From contig CAVFKD010000002.1 in the NCBI GenBank assembly GCA_963623095.1, positions 19,127-83,126 of the forward strand: DNA of 64,000 nt, given 5' to 3'. The position numbers and the translations under genes were made by a program. Below are positions 34,589 to 42,875 of this stretch, piece by piece. Numbering within the stretch: the stretch's first letter is position 1; each line of letters begins with the position of its first letter. This DNA is from UBA3210 sp963623095. GTDB lineage: Bacteria; Bacillota_I; Bacilli_A; RFN20; CAG-449. Under the pieces are notes generated by a model. The model saw only the letters and a list, made by a program, of their open reading frames with translations, did no database searches and was not told the DNA's origin.

Positions 34589-35797
34589 TTAGTTTTTCTC
34601 CTTATCTAAGTTTAAAGCTGCAAGACCTCCTGTCGCGGTTTCTCTATAAGCTTTATTTAAATCGATTCCTGTTTGATACATTGTTTTAATAACCATATCA
34701 AAAGAAATTAAGTTTGATGTTGAATCAATAAAGTCAGTAATTGATGCACATTCAATTGATCGTAACGCACCTATGGCATTTCTTTCAATGCATGGAATCA
34801 TAACATATCCTCCGATAGGATCGCAAGTTAAACCTAATGAATGTTCCATGGCAATTTCTGCCGCACGTTCAGTTAAATCGATATTTAATCCTTTAATATT
34901 AGATACAAAAGCCGCGCCCATACTACTTGCAGAGCCAATCTCTGCTTGACAACCACATTCTGCGCCTGAAATAGAAGCATTCTCTTTTATGAGTAAACCA
35001 AATAATCCTGCGACCAATAAAGATTCAATTACTTTTTCATGAGAATATCCTTGTTCTTCATAGTATCTAACTAAACTAGGAATAATACCAGAAGATCCAC
35101 ATGTTGGTGAAGTAACTATCATTCCACCAGAAGCATTTTCTTCACTGACCGCGAAAGCATACGCGGATACTAGTCTTTTTTCTTTTCTCGCGCTTGATTC
35201 TTCTGGTACACCTTTAGAATAAATTTCTTTAGCTTTGCGATAAACGCTTATTGAACCTGGTAATCTTCCTTCTTTTTGTAATCCAGAAGAAATACAATTT
35301 ATCATTGTTTGATAAATGTTTTCCGCATAATCTTTAATATCATCATCTTCAAATTTATAAATATAATCAATTAAAGAAAGATTGTTTTCTTTACAATATT
35401 TTTTAATATCATCAAAGTGTGAATGAGGATAAATTTCTTTATAGTGTTTTTTATCTTCACCTTTAATTTTGATAATACCTCCTCCAACAGAATATATTGT
35501 GGCAGTATCAATAACTTTATTATCTTTAATAATCTCAAAATACATCGTATTTGGATGTTCTTTAACCTCTTCTAAATCAAAAATAAGTTCATGAGGAATA
35601 TCACCAAATGTTTGATCCGCGATTTTATCTAGTAAATGTCCTTTACCAGTTAACGCTAAAGAGCCATATAAATACATCTTATAATAATCACCATGAGGGC
35701 GATATTTTAAAATATATCTAACAGCGTTTCTTGGACCAATAGTATGAGATGAACTAGGACCAGGTCCTATTTTATATAAAGTTTTAATTGAATACAT
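34589..35797 (-). CDS. sdaA: L-serine dehydratase, iron-sulfur dependent, single chain
   Basis: 402 residues from 35797 (MYSIKTLYKIGPGPSSSHTI). An upstream start at 35860 lacks a ribosome binding site, whereas GAGGTAA precedes 35797. Converts serine to pyruvate and ammonia. The beta and alpha domains, split in Bacillus SdaAB, are fused here. Cluster Cys are in SPTCGSSGIIPSL, GAECGCQAEIGSASSMG and LTCDPIGGYVMIPCIERNA. Followed directly by ppa. Confidence 0.94.
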   Translation of the reverse strand: MYSIKTLYKIGPGPSSSHTIGPRNAVRYILKYRPHGDYYKMYLYGSLALTGKGHLLDKIADQTFGDIPHELIFDLEEVKEHPNTMYFEIIKDNKVIDTATIYSVGGGIIKIKGEDKKHYKEIYPHSHFDDIKKYCKENNLSLIDYIYKFEDDDIKDYAENIYQTMINCISSGLQKEGRLPGSISVYRKAKEIYSKGVPEESSARKEKRLVSAYAFAVSEENASGGMIVTSPTCGSSGIIPSLVRYYEEQGYSHEKVIESLLVAGLFGLLIKENASISGAECGCQAEIGSASSMGAAFVSNIKGLNIDLTERAAEIAMEHSLGLTCDPIGGYVMIPCIERNAIGALRSIECASITDFIDSTSNLISFDMVIKTMYQTGIDLNKAYRETATGGLAALNLDKEKN

Positions 35798-35860
35798 AAT
35801 GTTACCTCGGTATGTATGTATTATATTATTTTTTGATAAAAATAAATAGATATATTTCAA

Positions 35861-35890
35861 ATTAAAAAGTCATAGTTTTACCTATGACTC
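35861..35890 (-). terminator. Terminator of the purBA-flavoprotein operon
   Basis: An 8-bp stem (AGTCATAG/CTATGACT, 35868-35889) followed by TTTTTAATTT on the minus strand, just after the flavoprotein stop. Confidence 0.8.
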
Positions 35891-35898
35891 ATAATAAC

Positions 35899-37323
35899 TT
35901 ATTTAGATGTTTCTTTAGAAATAATATCTCTTGCAACCCAAACACCATTCGCACCAGCTTGAGCGAGTCCTCTAGTAATACCCGCGCCATCACCTGCGAC
36001 ATATAAATTTGTAATCTTTGTTTCAAATTTTTCATTTACTTCTGGTCTATCTGAATAGAATTTTGCTTCAACACCATATAATAATGTATGGTCGTTGGCG
36101 ATACCTGGAGTAACATAGTCTAATGCTTCAATCATTTCAATTAATGATTTCATTGTGTTATATGGTAATACTAAACCTAAATCGCCAGGAACTGCTTCTT
36201 TTAATGTAGGTTTAACAAAGCCTTCATCGATACGTTTTTGTGTAGATCTTCTACCCTTTTTAATATCGCCATATTTTTGAACAATGACCGCGCCATTGGA
36301 TAATTTATTCGCAATTTTAGATAATCTAATCGCATAAGCATTCGCATCTTTAAATGGTTCATCAAATTCTTGTGATACTAATAAAGCAAAGTTAGTATTT
36401 TTAGAACCTAATTTAGGATCATGATATGCGTGTCCATTACAAACCATTGTACCATTGTGGTTTTCAATAACTACGTGTCCAGATGGGTTAGAACAGAATG
36501 TTCTTACTGATGTACCAACTGATGTATTGTAAATAAATTTACCTTCGTAAAGATATTTATTAATGTCAGACATAATAATATCATTAGTTTCAACTCTAAC
36601 ACCGATATCAACTCTATTATTATGCATTTCAAGTCCGTGTTTAGATAATACTTTAACTAACCATTCAGAACCATTTCTACCAACTGCAAGAAGAACATAT
36701 TTTGCGCTTATTTTTGTACCATCTTTAAGAGTAATACCTTTAATAGTATTATCTTCAACAATGACATCATCAACTTCAGTCGCATATGCATAATCAACAT
36801 GAGGTTTCATTTCTTCATAGATTGATTTTAAAATTTCTAAGTTGACTTCAGTACCTAAGTGTCTAACTTGGCTTCTTAATAATTTTAAGCCAACTGCGAT
36901 ACCCTTTTTTTCAATTTCTAATACTTCTTTAGTATAAGGATCTGTTAATTCAGTAGGTGCGCCATGTTTTAAGTTAATGGAGTCTACGTATTTAATTAAA
37001 TCTAATACTGTATCTTCTGGAAGATAATCAGTCATCCAACCACCGAATTCAGAAGTAATATTAAATTTACCATCTGAATAAGCACCACTTCCTCCAAATC
37101 CTGCGGTCATAGAACATGCAGGTAAGCAACCTGATTCACCGCTTGGATTAACTGGGCAATGTTTTGCTTTACCCATTAAAATAGGGCAACGTCTTCCATA
37201 GATATCTCTACCTTTATCAATTAAAAGGACCTTTAAAGAAGGTGCTTTTGACATAAATTCATAAGCTGAATATATACCTGCAGGACCTGCGCCTACAATA
37301 ATCACATCATAATTACTATTCAT
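35899..37323 (-). CDS. FAD-dependent oxidoreductase, COG2509 type
   Basis: 474 residues. The dinucleotide fold is VIIVGAGPAGIYSAYEF, then a Cys-rich stretch (RCPILMGKAKHCPVN, SGCLPACSM) and GFGGSGAYSDGKFN. The C-terminus has YVAGDGAGITRGLAQAGANG, the second FAD-contact motif. Substrate unknown; these proteins are annotated as uncharacterised FAD-dependent dehydrogenases. It is the last gene of the purB-purA transcript, 17 bases after purA. A longer paralogue lies at 46086-47684. Confidence 0.88.
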   Translation of the reverse strand: MNSNYDVIIVGAGPAGIYSAYEFMSKAPSLKVLLIDKGRDIYGRRCPILMGKAKHCPVNPSGESGCLPACSMTAGFGGSGAYSDGKFNITSEFGGWMTDYLPEDTVLDLIKYVDSINLKHGAPTELTDPYTKEVLEIEKKGIAVGLKLLRSQVRHLGTEVNLEILKSIYEEMKPHVDYAYATEVDDVIVEDNTIKGITLKDGTKISAKYVLLAVGRNGSEWLVKVLSKHGLEMHNNRVDIGVRVETNDIIMSDINKYLYEGKFIYNTSVGTSVRTFCSNPSGHVVIENHNGTMVCNGHAYHDPKLGSKNTNFALLVSQEFDEPFKDANAYAIRLSKIANKLSNGAVIVQKYGDIKKGRRSTQKRIDEGFVKPTLKEAVPGDLGLVLPYNTMKSLIEMIEALDYVTPGIANDHTLLYGVEAKFYSDRPEVNEKFETKITNLYVAGDGAGITRGLAQAGANGVWVARDIISKETSK

Positions 37324-37340
37324 TAACTACTCTCCTATAA

Positions 37341-38633
37341 TTAATATATTTTCTTTCTAATAACTGTTTGATATTTGTCTGGTCCAACACTGAACATAAT
37401 AACAGGGACTCCGACAACTTCTTCCATCTTTTCAATGTATTTTTTTGCGTTTTCTGGAAGTTGATCATAACTTGTTACTTTAGTGATATCTTCTTCCCAA
37501 CCTGGAAGTTCAATAAAGTGTGGTTTACATCTTGCGAAGTCTTCAAGTCTTGCACATGGTGCGACAACTTTCTTACCATCTAATTCATAATAATCACAAA
37601 TCTTAATTGTTTTTAATCCTGATAAGATATCAAGTAACATAAGTGATAAACCAGTTAAACCATTTACTTGCGCGGAATATCTATTGATAACCCCATCAAA
37701 CCAACCAATTCTTCTTGGACGTTTAGTAGTTGCACCATATTCACCTGCACGGTCACGAATATCTTGTGCTAAAACTAAATCATCATTCATTTCAGTTGGG
37801 AAAGGACCTTCACCAACTCTAGTTGTATATGCTTTTGTAATACCTAATACTTCATCAATCTTAGTTGGGCCAAGTCCAGAACCTGTACAAGCACCCGCGG
37901 AAGATGCATTTGAAGAAGTAACATATGGATAAGTACCAAAGTCAATATCAAGTAATGTACCTTGTGCACCTTCAAATAAAATCTTTTTACCCTTATTATA
38001 TTGTTCATTAATAAGAGTTACTGTATCACAAACCATTGGTCTAATTTCATCCGCGATTTTTTGATATTCAGCATATGAAGATTCAAAGTCAATTGGTTCT
38101 ACACCAAAAGCTTTTAATTGTTCATTTTTTAAAATAACGCTTTGGCGATAGACTTCTTTAAAATCCGGACCAACAAAGTCACACATTCTAATTCCATCAC
38201 GAGAGATCTTATCTGTGTAGCAAGGACCAATACCTTTTTTAGTTGTACCAATCTTTCTTGCTCCTAATCTTTCTTCATTTAAACCATCTAATACTTTATG
38301 GTAGTCAAATAAAACATTCGCTCTATCGGAGATAAATAAGTTATTGCATTTAAATCCTTTTGATTTGATTTCATTTAATTCTTCAATTAAGCTCTTTGGA
38401 TTAATAACGCATCCATTGCCTAAGATATTAATAATTTCATCTTTAAAAATACCTGATGGTACTAAATGTAATTTATAAGTGTTTCCATCAAATACAATTG
38501 TATGTCCTGCATTATCTCCCCCAGTAGAACGGACAACTACATCTGATAATTCACCTAAATAGTTAGTAATTTTTCCTTTACCTTCATCGCCCCAACAAGC
38601 ACCGACGACAATAATTGTTTTTCCTTTTTCCAT
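37341..38633 (-). CDS. purA: Adenylosuccinate synthetase
   Basis: 430 residues. Makes adenylosuccinate from IMP, Asp and GTP. The GTP loop is GACWGDEGKGKITNYL near the N-terminus, followed by STGGDNAGHTIVFDG, and the IMP/Mg region has FEGAQGTLLDIDFGTYPYVT. Standard length. It lies 6 bases after purB; the two together take IMP to AMP. Confidence 0.97.
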   Translation of the reverse strand: MEKGKTIIVVGACWGDEGKGKITNYLGELSDVVVRSTGGDNAGHTIVFDGNTYKLHLVPSGIFKDEIINILGNGCVINPKSLIEELNEIKSKGFKCNNLFISDRANVLFDYHKVLDGLNEERLGARKIGTTKKGIGPCYTDKISRDGIRMCDFVGPDFKEVYRQSVILKNEQLKAFGVEPIDFESSYAEYQKIADEIRPMVCDTVTLINEQYNKGKKILFEGAQGTLLDIDFGTYPYVTSSNASSAGACTGSGLGPTKIDEVLGITKAYTTRVGEGPFPTEMNDDLVLAQDIRDRAGEYGATTKRPRRIGWFDGVINRYSAQVNGLTGLSLMLLDILSGLKTIKICDYYELDGKKVVAPCARLEDFARCKPHFIELPGWEEDITKVTSYDQLPENAKKYIEKMEEVVGVPVIMFSVGPDKYQTVIRKKIY

Positions 38634-38639
38634 TTTAAT

Positions 38640-39926
38640 TTACTCCTTTACCCCAACACTTTTATATATTTCATCTACATGTTTCATATATCTTTGTAGA
38701 TCGAATATCTCTTTTAATTGTTCTTCATTCAACCACTTAGTTTCTTCAAGTAAGCTTCTAAATTGAACTTTTTCATTTAATGCCTTGAATGTCAAAGGTT
38801 GAATTTTATCATATGCCTCTTCTCTTGACCAACCTAAAGAAACTAATTTATTTAATACTGATCCTGAGAAGATAACTCCATAAGTTAAATAAATATCTTC
38901 AATCATCTTATCTTCATAAACGACTAGATTATCAATAATCTTTGTAAATCTATTTAACATATAATCAAGTAATGTTGTTGAATCCGCCATAATGATACGT
39001 TCCGCGGAAGAATGAGAAATATCTCTTTCATGCCATAAGATATTATTATCTAACGCGGTATTAACATATGCTTTTATAACTCTTGCACATCCGCAGATGT
39101 TTTCACTACCAATTGGATTTCTTTTATGTGGCATCGCGGAACTACCTTTTTGTCCTTTAGAGAATCCTTCTTCTACTTCATGGACTTCTTGACGAGATAG
39201 ATTTCTAATTTCCATTGCCATCTTTTCAAGTAAAGAAGCAATAAGGGCTAATACTTCAATGTAATAAGCATGTCTATCACGCGATAAAACTTGAGTTGAA
39301 ATCTTTGCTCTTTGAAGTCCTAATTCATCCGCGACCATTTGTTCAATTTCGATTGAAGTAGTAATATAATTACCGACTGCTCCGGATAATTTACAAGCTT
39401 CTACATCTTTTCTTGCTTCTATAAATCTAGCTATATCTCTTTTTAGTTCATCATACCATAAGGCATATTTTAAACCAAAAGATGTAATTTCTGCGTGCAT
39501 TCCATGAGTTCTACCCATAATAGGTGTATTTTGATAAGTTAATGCTTTTTGTTTTAAAGTTTCTAATAATTTATTTAAATCATCTTGGATAATATCATTA
39601 GCTTCTTTAAATAATAATCCATTCGCAGTATCAACAACATCGGTAGAAGTTAATCCATAATGAACCCATTTCTTTTCATCACCTAATGATTCAGAGACAG
39701 TTCTAGTAAATGCAATAACATCATGTTTAGTAATTGCTTCTAATTCTAATATACGATCTATATCAATTTTTGCATTATCTCTAATTTTGATATAATCACT
39801 TTCTGGTACTACGCCAATTTGACTAAAAGCATGTGTGGCAGCAATTTCAACTTTTAAAAATGAGTTGAACTTATTTTCATCTGTCCATACTTTTTTCATT
39901 TTCGCTAAAGAGTATCTTTCAATCAT
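38640..39926 (-). CDS. purB: Adenylosuccinate lyase
   Basis: 428 residues of the fumarase/aspartase superfamily. Splits adenylosuccinate to AMP and fumarate and also acts on SAICAR. The catalytic signature is GSSAMPHKRNPIGSEN; LTSTDVVDTAN and MGRTHGMHAE contribute other active-site residues. First gene of the operon. Its start is only 45 bases below a strong hairpin plus T tract and a small leader reading frame, which suggests attenuation. Confidence 0.97.
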   Translation of the reverse strand: MIERYSLAKMKKVWTDENKFNSFLKVEIAATHAFSQIGVVPESDYIKIRDNAKIDIDRILELEAITKHDVIAFTRTVSESLGDEKKWVHYGLTSTDVVDTANGLLFKEANDIIQDDLNKLLETLKQKALTYQNTPIMGRTHGMHAEITSFGLKYALWYDELKRDIARFIEARKDVEACKLSGAVGNYITTSIEIEQMVADELGLQRAKISTQVLSRDRHAYYIEVLALIASLLEKMAMEIRNLSRQEVHEVEEGFSKGQKGSSAMPHKRNPIGSENICGCARVIKAYVNTALDNNILWHERDISHSSAERIIMADSTTLLDYMLNRFTKIIDNLVVYEDKMIEDIYLTYGVIFSGSVLNKLVSLGWSREEAYDKIQPLTFKALNEKVQFRSLLEETKWLNEEQLKEIFDLQRYMKHVDEIYKSVGVKE

Positions 39927-39970
39927 AATATCACCTAACTTTATTTTAACTCAATTGGGTTTAAATTAAC

Positions 39971-40038
39971 TATAAAAAATAAAATAGACTTAGTTACTTT
40001 AAATACACTCTATCTAAGAGTAAGTAAACTAAGTCTAT
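39971..40038 (-). terminator. Candidate attenuator hairpin before purB
   Basis: On the minus strand ATAGACTTAGTTTACTT (40022-40038) pairs with AAGTAACTAAGTCTAT (39984-39999), a 16-bp stem with a single bulge. An inner ACTCT/AGAGT stem lies in the loop. A run of TTTTATTTTTTATAG follows. The 5' arm is also the end of a small reading frame, so ribosome movement would interfere with folding. Confidence 0.7.
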
Positions 40039-40132
40039 AATTTGTTCTATAATTATCTTTTTTAAGTATGGTAAAGCCTACGCTAAGACAAGAATGTTGA
40101 AATTTGATTTCATTTTGAAGTCTTGAAAGCAT
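40010..40132 (-). CDS. Putative 40-residue leader peptide upstream of purB
   Basis: A 40-codon frame begins MLSRLQNEIKFQHSCLSVGF and ends LLTLR. The ATG at 40132 has GGGGGTGA 5-6 bases upstream, an excellent site. It has no membrane helix, no known motif and five Arg and eight Leu codons. Its last dozen codons form the 5' arm of the hairpin before purB, and the stop codon lies in the loop. That geometry is typical of leader peptides in transcription attenuators. It could also be a stand-alone small protein, or chance. Confidence 0.5.
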   Translation of the reverse strand: MLSRLQNEIKFQHSCLSVGFTILKKDNYRTNYRLSLLTLR

Positions 40133-40154
40133 AGTTTCACCCCCAACGAGTTAT

Positions 40155-40160
40155 ATTTTA
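40155..40160 (-). promoter_or_regulatory. Candidate extended -10 promoter of the purB leader
   Basis: On the minus strand TGCTAAAAT reads as an extended -10 (TGn plus TAAAAT). No good -35 box is seen. It would start the RNA near 40148, a few bases above the leader ribosome binding site. Confidence 0.4.
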
Positions 40161-40235
40161 GCATTTACATCAAAATAATTAAATAATTATTTTAATAAAT
40201 ATTGTAAGAACGCATTTGTTTTAACATTCGTTATT

Positions 40236-40325
40236 AAGAACATTTTTCAATTAAATGAAAAGTTGAATTTCCATTTTTTATATTTGTTTCTTTCACATTA
40301 ACATCAAATAATTTTGTTAATGTCA
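40236..40325 (-). pseudogene. Short in-frame remnant after radC
   Basis: After the radC stop the same frame stays open for 34 further codons (ending HLIEKCS), including an ATG at 40325 (MTLTKLFDVNVKETNIKNGN). There is no ribosome binding site. It has ordinary coding character and may be the leftover of a longer protein or chance. The rest of the gap to the purB leader is plain A/T-rich sequence. Confidence 0.25.
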
Positions 40326-40341
40326 TAGCAACATAGTTTTT

Positions 40342-41037
40342 TTAATTCTCTAAATTCCAAATATATGTCTTTCCTTGTTTTATAGAATAATAGCCAATAT
40401 TTGTAATGATCATATGTTCAATAAAATCAATCTTTAAACTTAACGCTAAAGTATCTAATTGACTTGTAAATAAAAGATCTTGTTGGCTTGGTCTAAAAGA
40501 ATTAGATGGATGGTTATGAAGCAAATAGAATCTCCTTCCACCATCTTTTAAAACATGTTTAATAACAATAGTCTCACTAATGGAGATAGAATCTTCACTT
40601 CCTTTACCAAGTTCATTAATACTTAATATATGGGAACTTCTATCCATTACTACTAAATATAGAACTTCTTGCGATGAATCTAAGATGTTTCCATGGATTA
40701 TTTTTGCAATCTCATATTCACTATATCTTTTTATATCAGAAATAGTATTTTGCTCTAAACTTCTTTTATATAAATAAAACGAAGCTGCCATTTTGACAGC
40801 TTTCGCCTTAGATATACCCTTTATGCACATCAGTTCGTTAATTCCTGCATTCACTACTCCATTTATCCCATTAAACTTTGAAAGTAGTTCATAAGCGATA
40901 TCTAATGCTGATTTATCCTTGTAACCACTGGAGATGATGATTGCGAGTAATTCAGCATTAGATAATGAATTAAGTCCATAGAGGAGAGCTTTTTCTCTTG
41001 GACGATCGAAGGTAGGAATATCTTTAATCTTGGTCAT
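40342..41037 (-). CDS. radC: RadC family protein (JAB/MPN domain)
   Basis: 231 residues from 41037 (MTKIKDIPTFDRPREKALLY). Upstream in-frame starts would run through the preceding peptide gene. An N-terminal helix-hairpin-helix region (LSKFNGINGVVNAGINELMC and IKGISKAKAVKMA) precedes a JAMM metal site (LLHNHPSNSFRPSQQD). The cellular role of RadC is unsettled; in streptococci the gene is induced in competence, and related domains occur in antirestriction loci. The ATG lies 4 bases after the stop of a double-glycine peptide gene, an unusual coupling. Confidence 0.92.
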   Translation of the reverse strand: MTKIKDIPTFDRPREKALLYGLNSLSNAELLAIIISSGYKDKSALDIAYELLSKFNGINGVVNAGINELMCIKGISKAKAVKMAASFYLYKRSLEQNTISDIKRYSEYEIAKIIHGNILDSSQEVLYLVVMDRSSHILSINELGKGSEDSISISETIVIKHVLKDGGRRFYLLHNHPSNSFRPSQQDLLFTSQLDTLALSLKIDFIEHMIITNIGYYSIKQGKTYIWNLEN

Positions 41038-41041
41038 ACTT

Positions 41042-41218
41042 CTAACCCCATGAAAATTTCCATCCACCAGGTAAAGTTGTACTTCCCTTGCTAGACATAA
41101 ATAATCGATAAACAACTACCGCGACAATCGCAGTGACTAATACTGCCATAATCGCAGTTAAGGTAATTGCTTCGCCACCAACAATGAGTGACATTTCTTC
41201 ATCATTTAAAATCCTCAT
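41042..41218 (-). CDS. Small double-glycine leader peptide (bacteriocin/pheromone-like)
   Basis: A 58-residue peptide with AGGAGG 7 bases before its ATG. The first 15 residues, MRILNDEEMSLIVGG, fit the double-glycine leader consensus (L-x-x-E-E-L/M-x-x-I-x-G-G) removed by C39-peptidase ABC exporters. The predicted mature part of 43 residues begins EAITLTAIMAVLVTAIVAVV, a hydrophobic helix, then a polar stretch and the tail LPGGWKFSWG. No exporter with a C39 domain, immunity gene or histidine kinase is adjacent; instead it overlaps the radC translation start region. It could be a class II bacteriocin, a signal peptide or a small membrane protein. Confidence 0.75.
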   Translation of the reverse strand: MRILNDEEMSLIVGGEAITLTAIMAVLVTAIVAVVVYRLFMSSKGSTTLPGGWKFSWG

Positions 41219-41288
41219 AAATTTTCCTCCTCTATATATATCTTTTGAGGGTTTTAAGCAAAAATCCTAAAAATATTTTTATTTTTTT

Positions 41289-41328
41289 TAAAAAAAGAAA
41301 AAAGTTGAAGAAATTAATCCTCAACTTT
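41289..41328 (-). terminator. Terminator of tyrS
   Basis: An 8-bp stem (AAAGTTGA/TCAACTTT, 41301-41328) with a 12-base loop and then TTTTTTCTTTTTTT on the minus strand, 30 bases after the tyrS stop. Confidence 0.8.
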
Positions 41329-41357
41329 GATAGTTAAAATAGTATTTAAATTTTTAA

Positions 41358-42563
41358 TTATAATCCAACTTTAATAAAGTTCTTTTTACCTTTTTTGATA
41401 ATTAAACCTTTTTCAAGTTGAACTTTAGATATCATTAATTTAACATCGCTGACTTTAGTTTCATCAATAGATACTCCGCCTTGTTCAACACTTCTTCTTG
41501 CTTCTGATTTAGATGGTAATAAGCCGCATGAAACAAGTAAAGTTAAAATATCAACTTGATCATCAACTAAAATTGAAGGATCAATCTTAGTTAATGGCAT
41601 ATCTTTATCTACTCCACCATTTTTAAATAATGCTTCTGCTTGTGCAAGAGCTTCTTTATAAGCATCTTCACCATGGATGAAAGTAATAACTTCTCTTGCT
41701 AAAGCCTTATGTGCTTCACGAAGTTCAGGATGCTCTAAATTCTTCTTTTCTAATTCTTCAATTTCTTCTTTTGATAAGAAAGTTAAGAATTTTAAATAAT
41801 CGATAACTTTGCTATCTTCTGAATTGATAAAGAATTGATACATTTCAAATGGTGTAGTTTTATTTCTATCTAACCAAATAGCTTTACCATTTGTTTTACC
41901 AAATTTAGTTCCGTCCGACTTAGTTAATAAAGGCATTGTAAAACCATATGCAGTTTTACCTTCTTTCTTTCTAATTAAATCAATACCCGCGGTAATATTA
42001 CCCCATTGGTCTTGACCTGCGACTTGGAAAGTAACTCCTCTAGTTGTATATAAATGCCAGAAGTCTAATGCTTGTAAAGTCATATAAGAAAATTCTGTAA
42101 ATGTAATTCCAGAATCAAGTCTTCTTCTAACAATATCTTTATTGATCATATAATTGACATTGAAATATTTACCAAAGTCTCTTAAATAATCAATTAAATT
42201 TAATTTACCTAACCAATCGTAGTTATTAACAACTTCAAAACCAAATAATTTAGTTGCTTGTTCTTTTAAGCAATTAAAGTTGTGTTCAACTTGTTCATGT
42301 GTAATCATTGGTCTTTCTGCATCTGGTTTTGGATCACCGATTAAACCTGTTCCACCTCCAACAAGTAAGATTGGATGATGGCCAGCATCTTTTAATCTTT
42401 TTGAAATTAAAAAGCTTGAAAAGTGTCCAATGTGTAATGAATCTCCAGTTGGATCTGTACCAATGTAGAAAGTAACTTCTCCATTGTTGATTAAATCTTT
42501 AATCGCAGGATCGGATACATCTTTAATTAATCCTCTCCATTCTAATTCTTCATAAATTCCCAT
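41358..42563 (-). CDS. tyrS: Tyrosyl-tRNA synthetase
   Basis: 401 residues of class I. YIGTDPTGDSLHIGHF contains the HIGH motif and KFGKT replaces KMSKS; GGGTGLIGDPKPDAERPMIT and QVAGQDQWGNITAG are Tyr-pocket blocks. A C-terminal S4 domain (LLPSKSEARRSVEQGGVSID) binds tRNA. Expression is controlled by a T-box upstream with a UAC specifier. Confidence 0.97.
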   Translation of the reverse strand: MGIYEELEWRGLIKDVSDPAIKDLINNGEVTFYIGTDPTGDSLHIGHFSSFLISKRLKDAGHHPILLVGGGTGLIGDPKPDAERPMITHEQVEHNFNCLKEQATKLFGFEVVNNYDWLGKLNLIDYLRDFGKYFNVNYMINKDIVRRRLDSGITFTEFSYMTLQALDFWHLYTTRGVTFQVAGQDQWGNITAGIDLIRKKEGKTAYGFTMPLLTKSDGTKFGKTNGKAIWLDRNKTTPFEMYQFFINSEDSKVIDYLKFLTFLSKEEIEELEKKNLEHPELREAHKALAREVITFIHGEDAYKEALAQAEALFKNGGVDKDMPLTKIDPSILVDDQVDILTLLVSCGLLPSKSEARRSVEQGGVSIDETKVSDVKLMISKVQLEKGLIIKKGKKNFIKVGL

Positions 42564-42587
42564 ATTTTTTCTCCTTTACAAATAAAA

Positions 42588-42828
42588 AACGTCCCTATAA
42601 ATAAGGACGAAAGAATCGTGTTACCACCTTAATTCGTAAATGATTCACACCATTTACCTCAGCGAGTTATATTAACTCAATACGTTAACGAGTATTACTC
42701 GGCTTACTCTACATTATCAAGCAGCAGCTCCTAGATGTATTCATTTTTAACTTCTAATTGTTTTTCATCAACCAACAACTTTCTAAATAGAGTTATTAAA
42801 AATTACTTCTTCTATTCATCGCTTTATA
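42588..42828 (-). promoter_or_regulatory. T-box riboswitch (tyrosine) of tyrS
   Basis: The T-box itself is AAGGTGGTAACACG (42617-42630, minus strand). A terminator stem CGTCC/GGACG (42590-42609) and TTTTTTATTT follow. Stem I carries AGAAGAAGTAA near its base, and the specifier loop GAATACATC offers UAC, a Tyr codon. Uncharged tRNA-Tyr should stabilise the antiterminator and allow tyrS transcription. Confidence 0.92.
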
Positions 42829-42834
42829 TCGAAA

Positions 42835-42863
42835 ATTATAAAAAAATAAGAAGTCATTGTCAA
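42835..42863 (-). promoter_or_regulatory. Promoter of tyrS (consensus)
   Basis: TTGACA (42858-42863), a 17-base spacer and TATAAT (42835-42840) on the minus strand: a perfect consensus. The -35 box lies inside the loop of the terminator of the preceding gene. Confidence 0.9.
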
Positions 42864-42875
42864 TCACTTCTTATT
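42841..42875 (-). terminator. Terminator overlapping the tyrS promoter
   Basis: A 10-bp stem AATAAGAAGT/ACTTCTTATT (42845-42875) with an 11-base loop and a TTTTTT tail on the minus strand. It starts at the stop of the upstream hydrolase gene. Confidence 0.8.

Noticed and set aside
34589..35860. Longer serine dehydratase start at 35860
   Set aside because: The extra 21 residues resemble no family member and the start lacks a ribosome binding site; GAGGTAA precedes 35797.
40295..40325. Hairpin ACATTAACA/TGTTAATGT as the radC terminator
   Set aside because: No T tract follows on either strand; it is probably chance in A/T-rich sequence.
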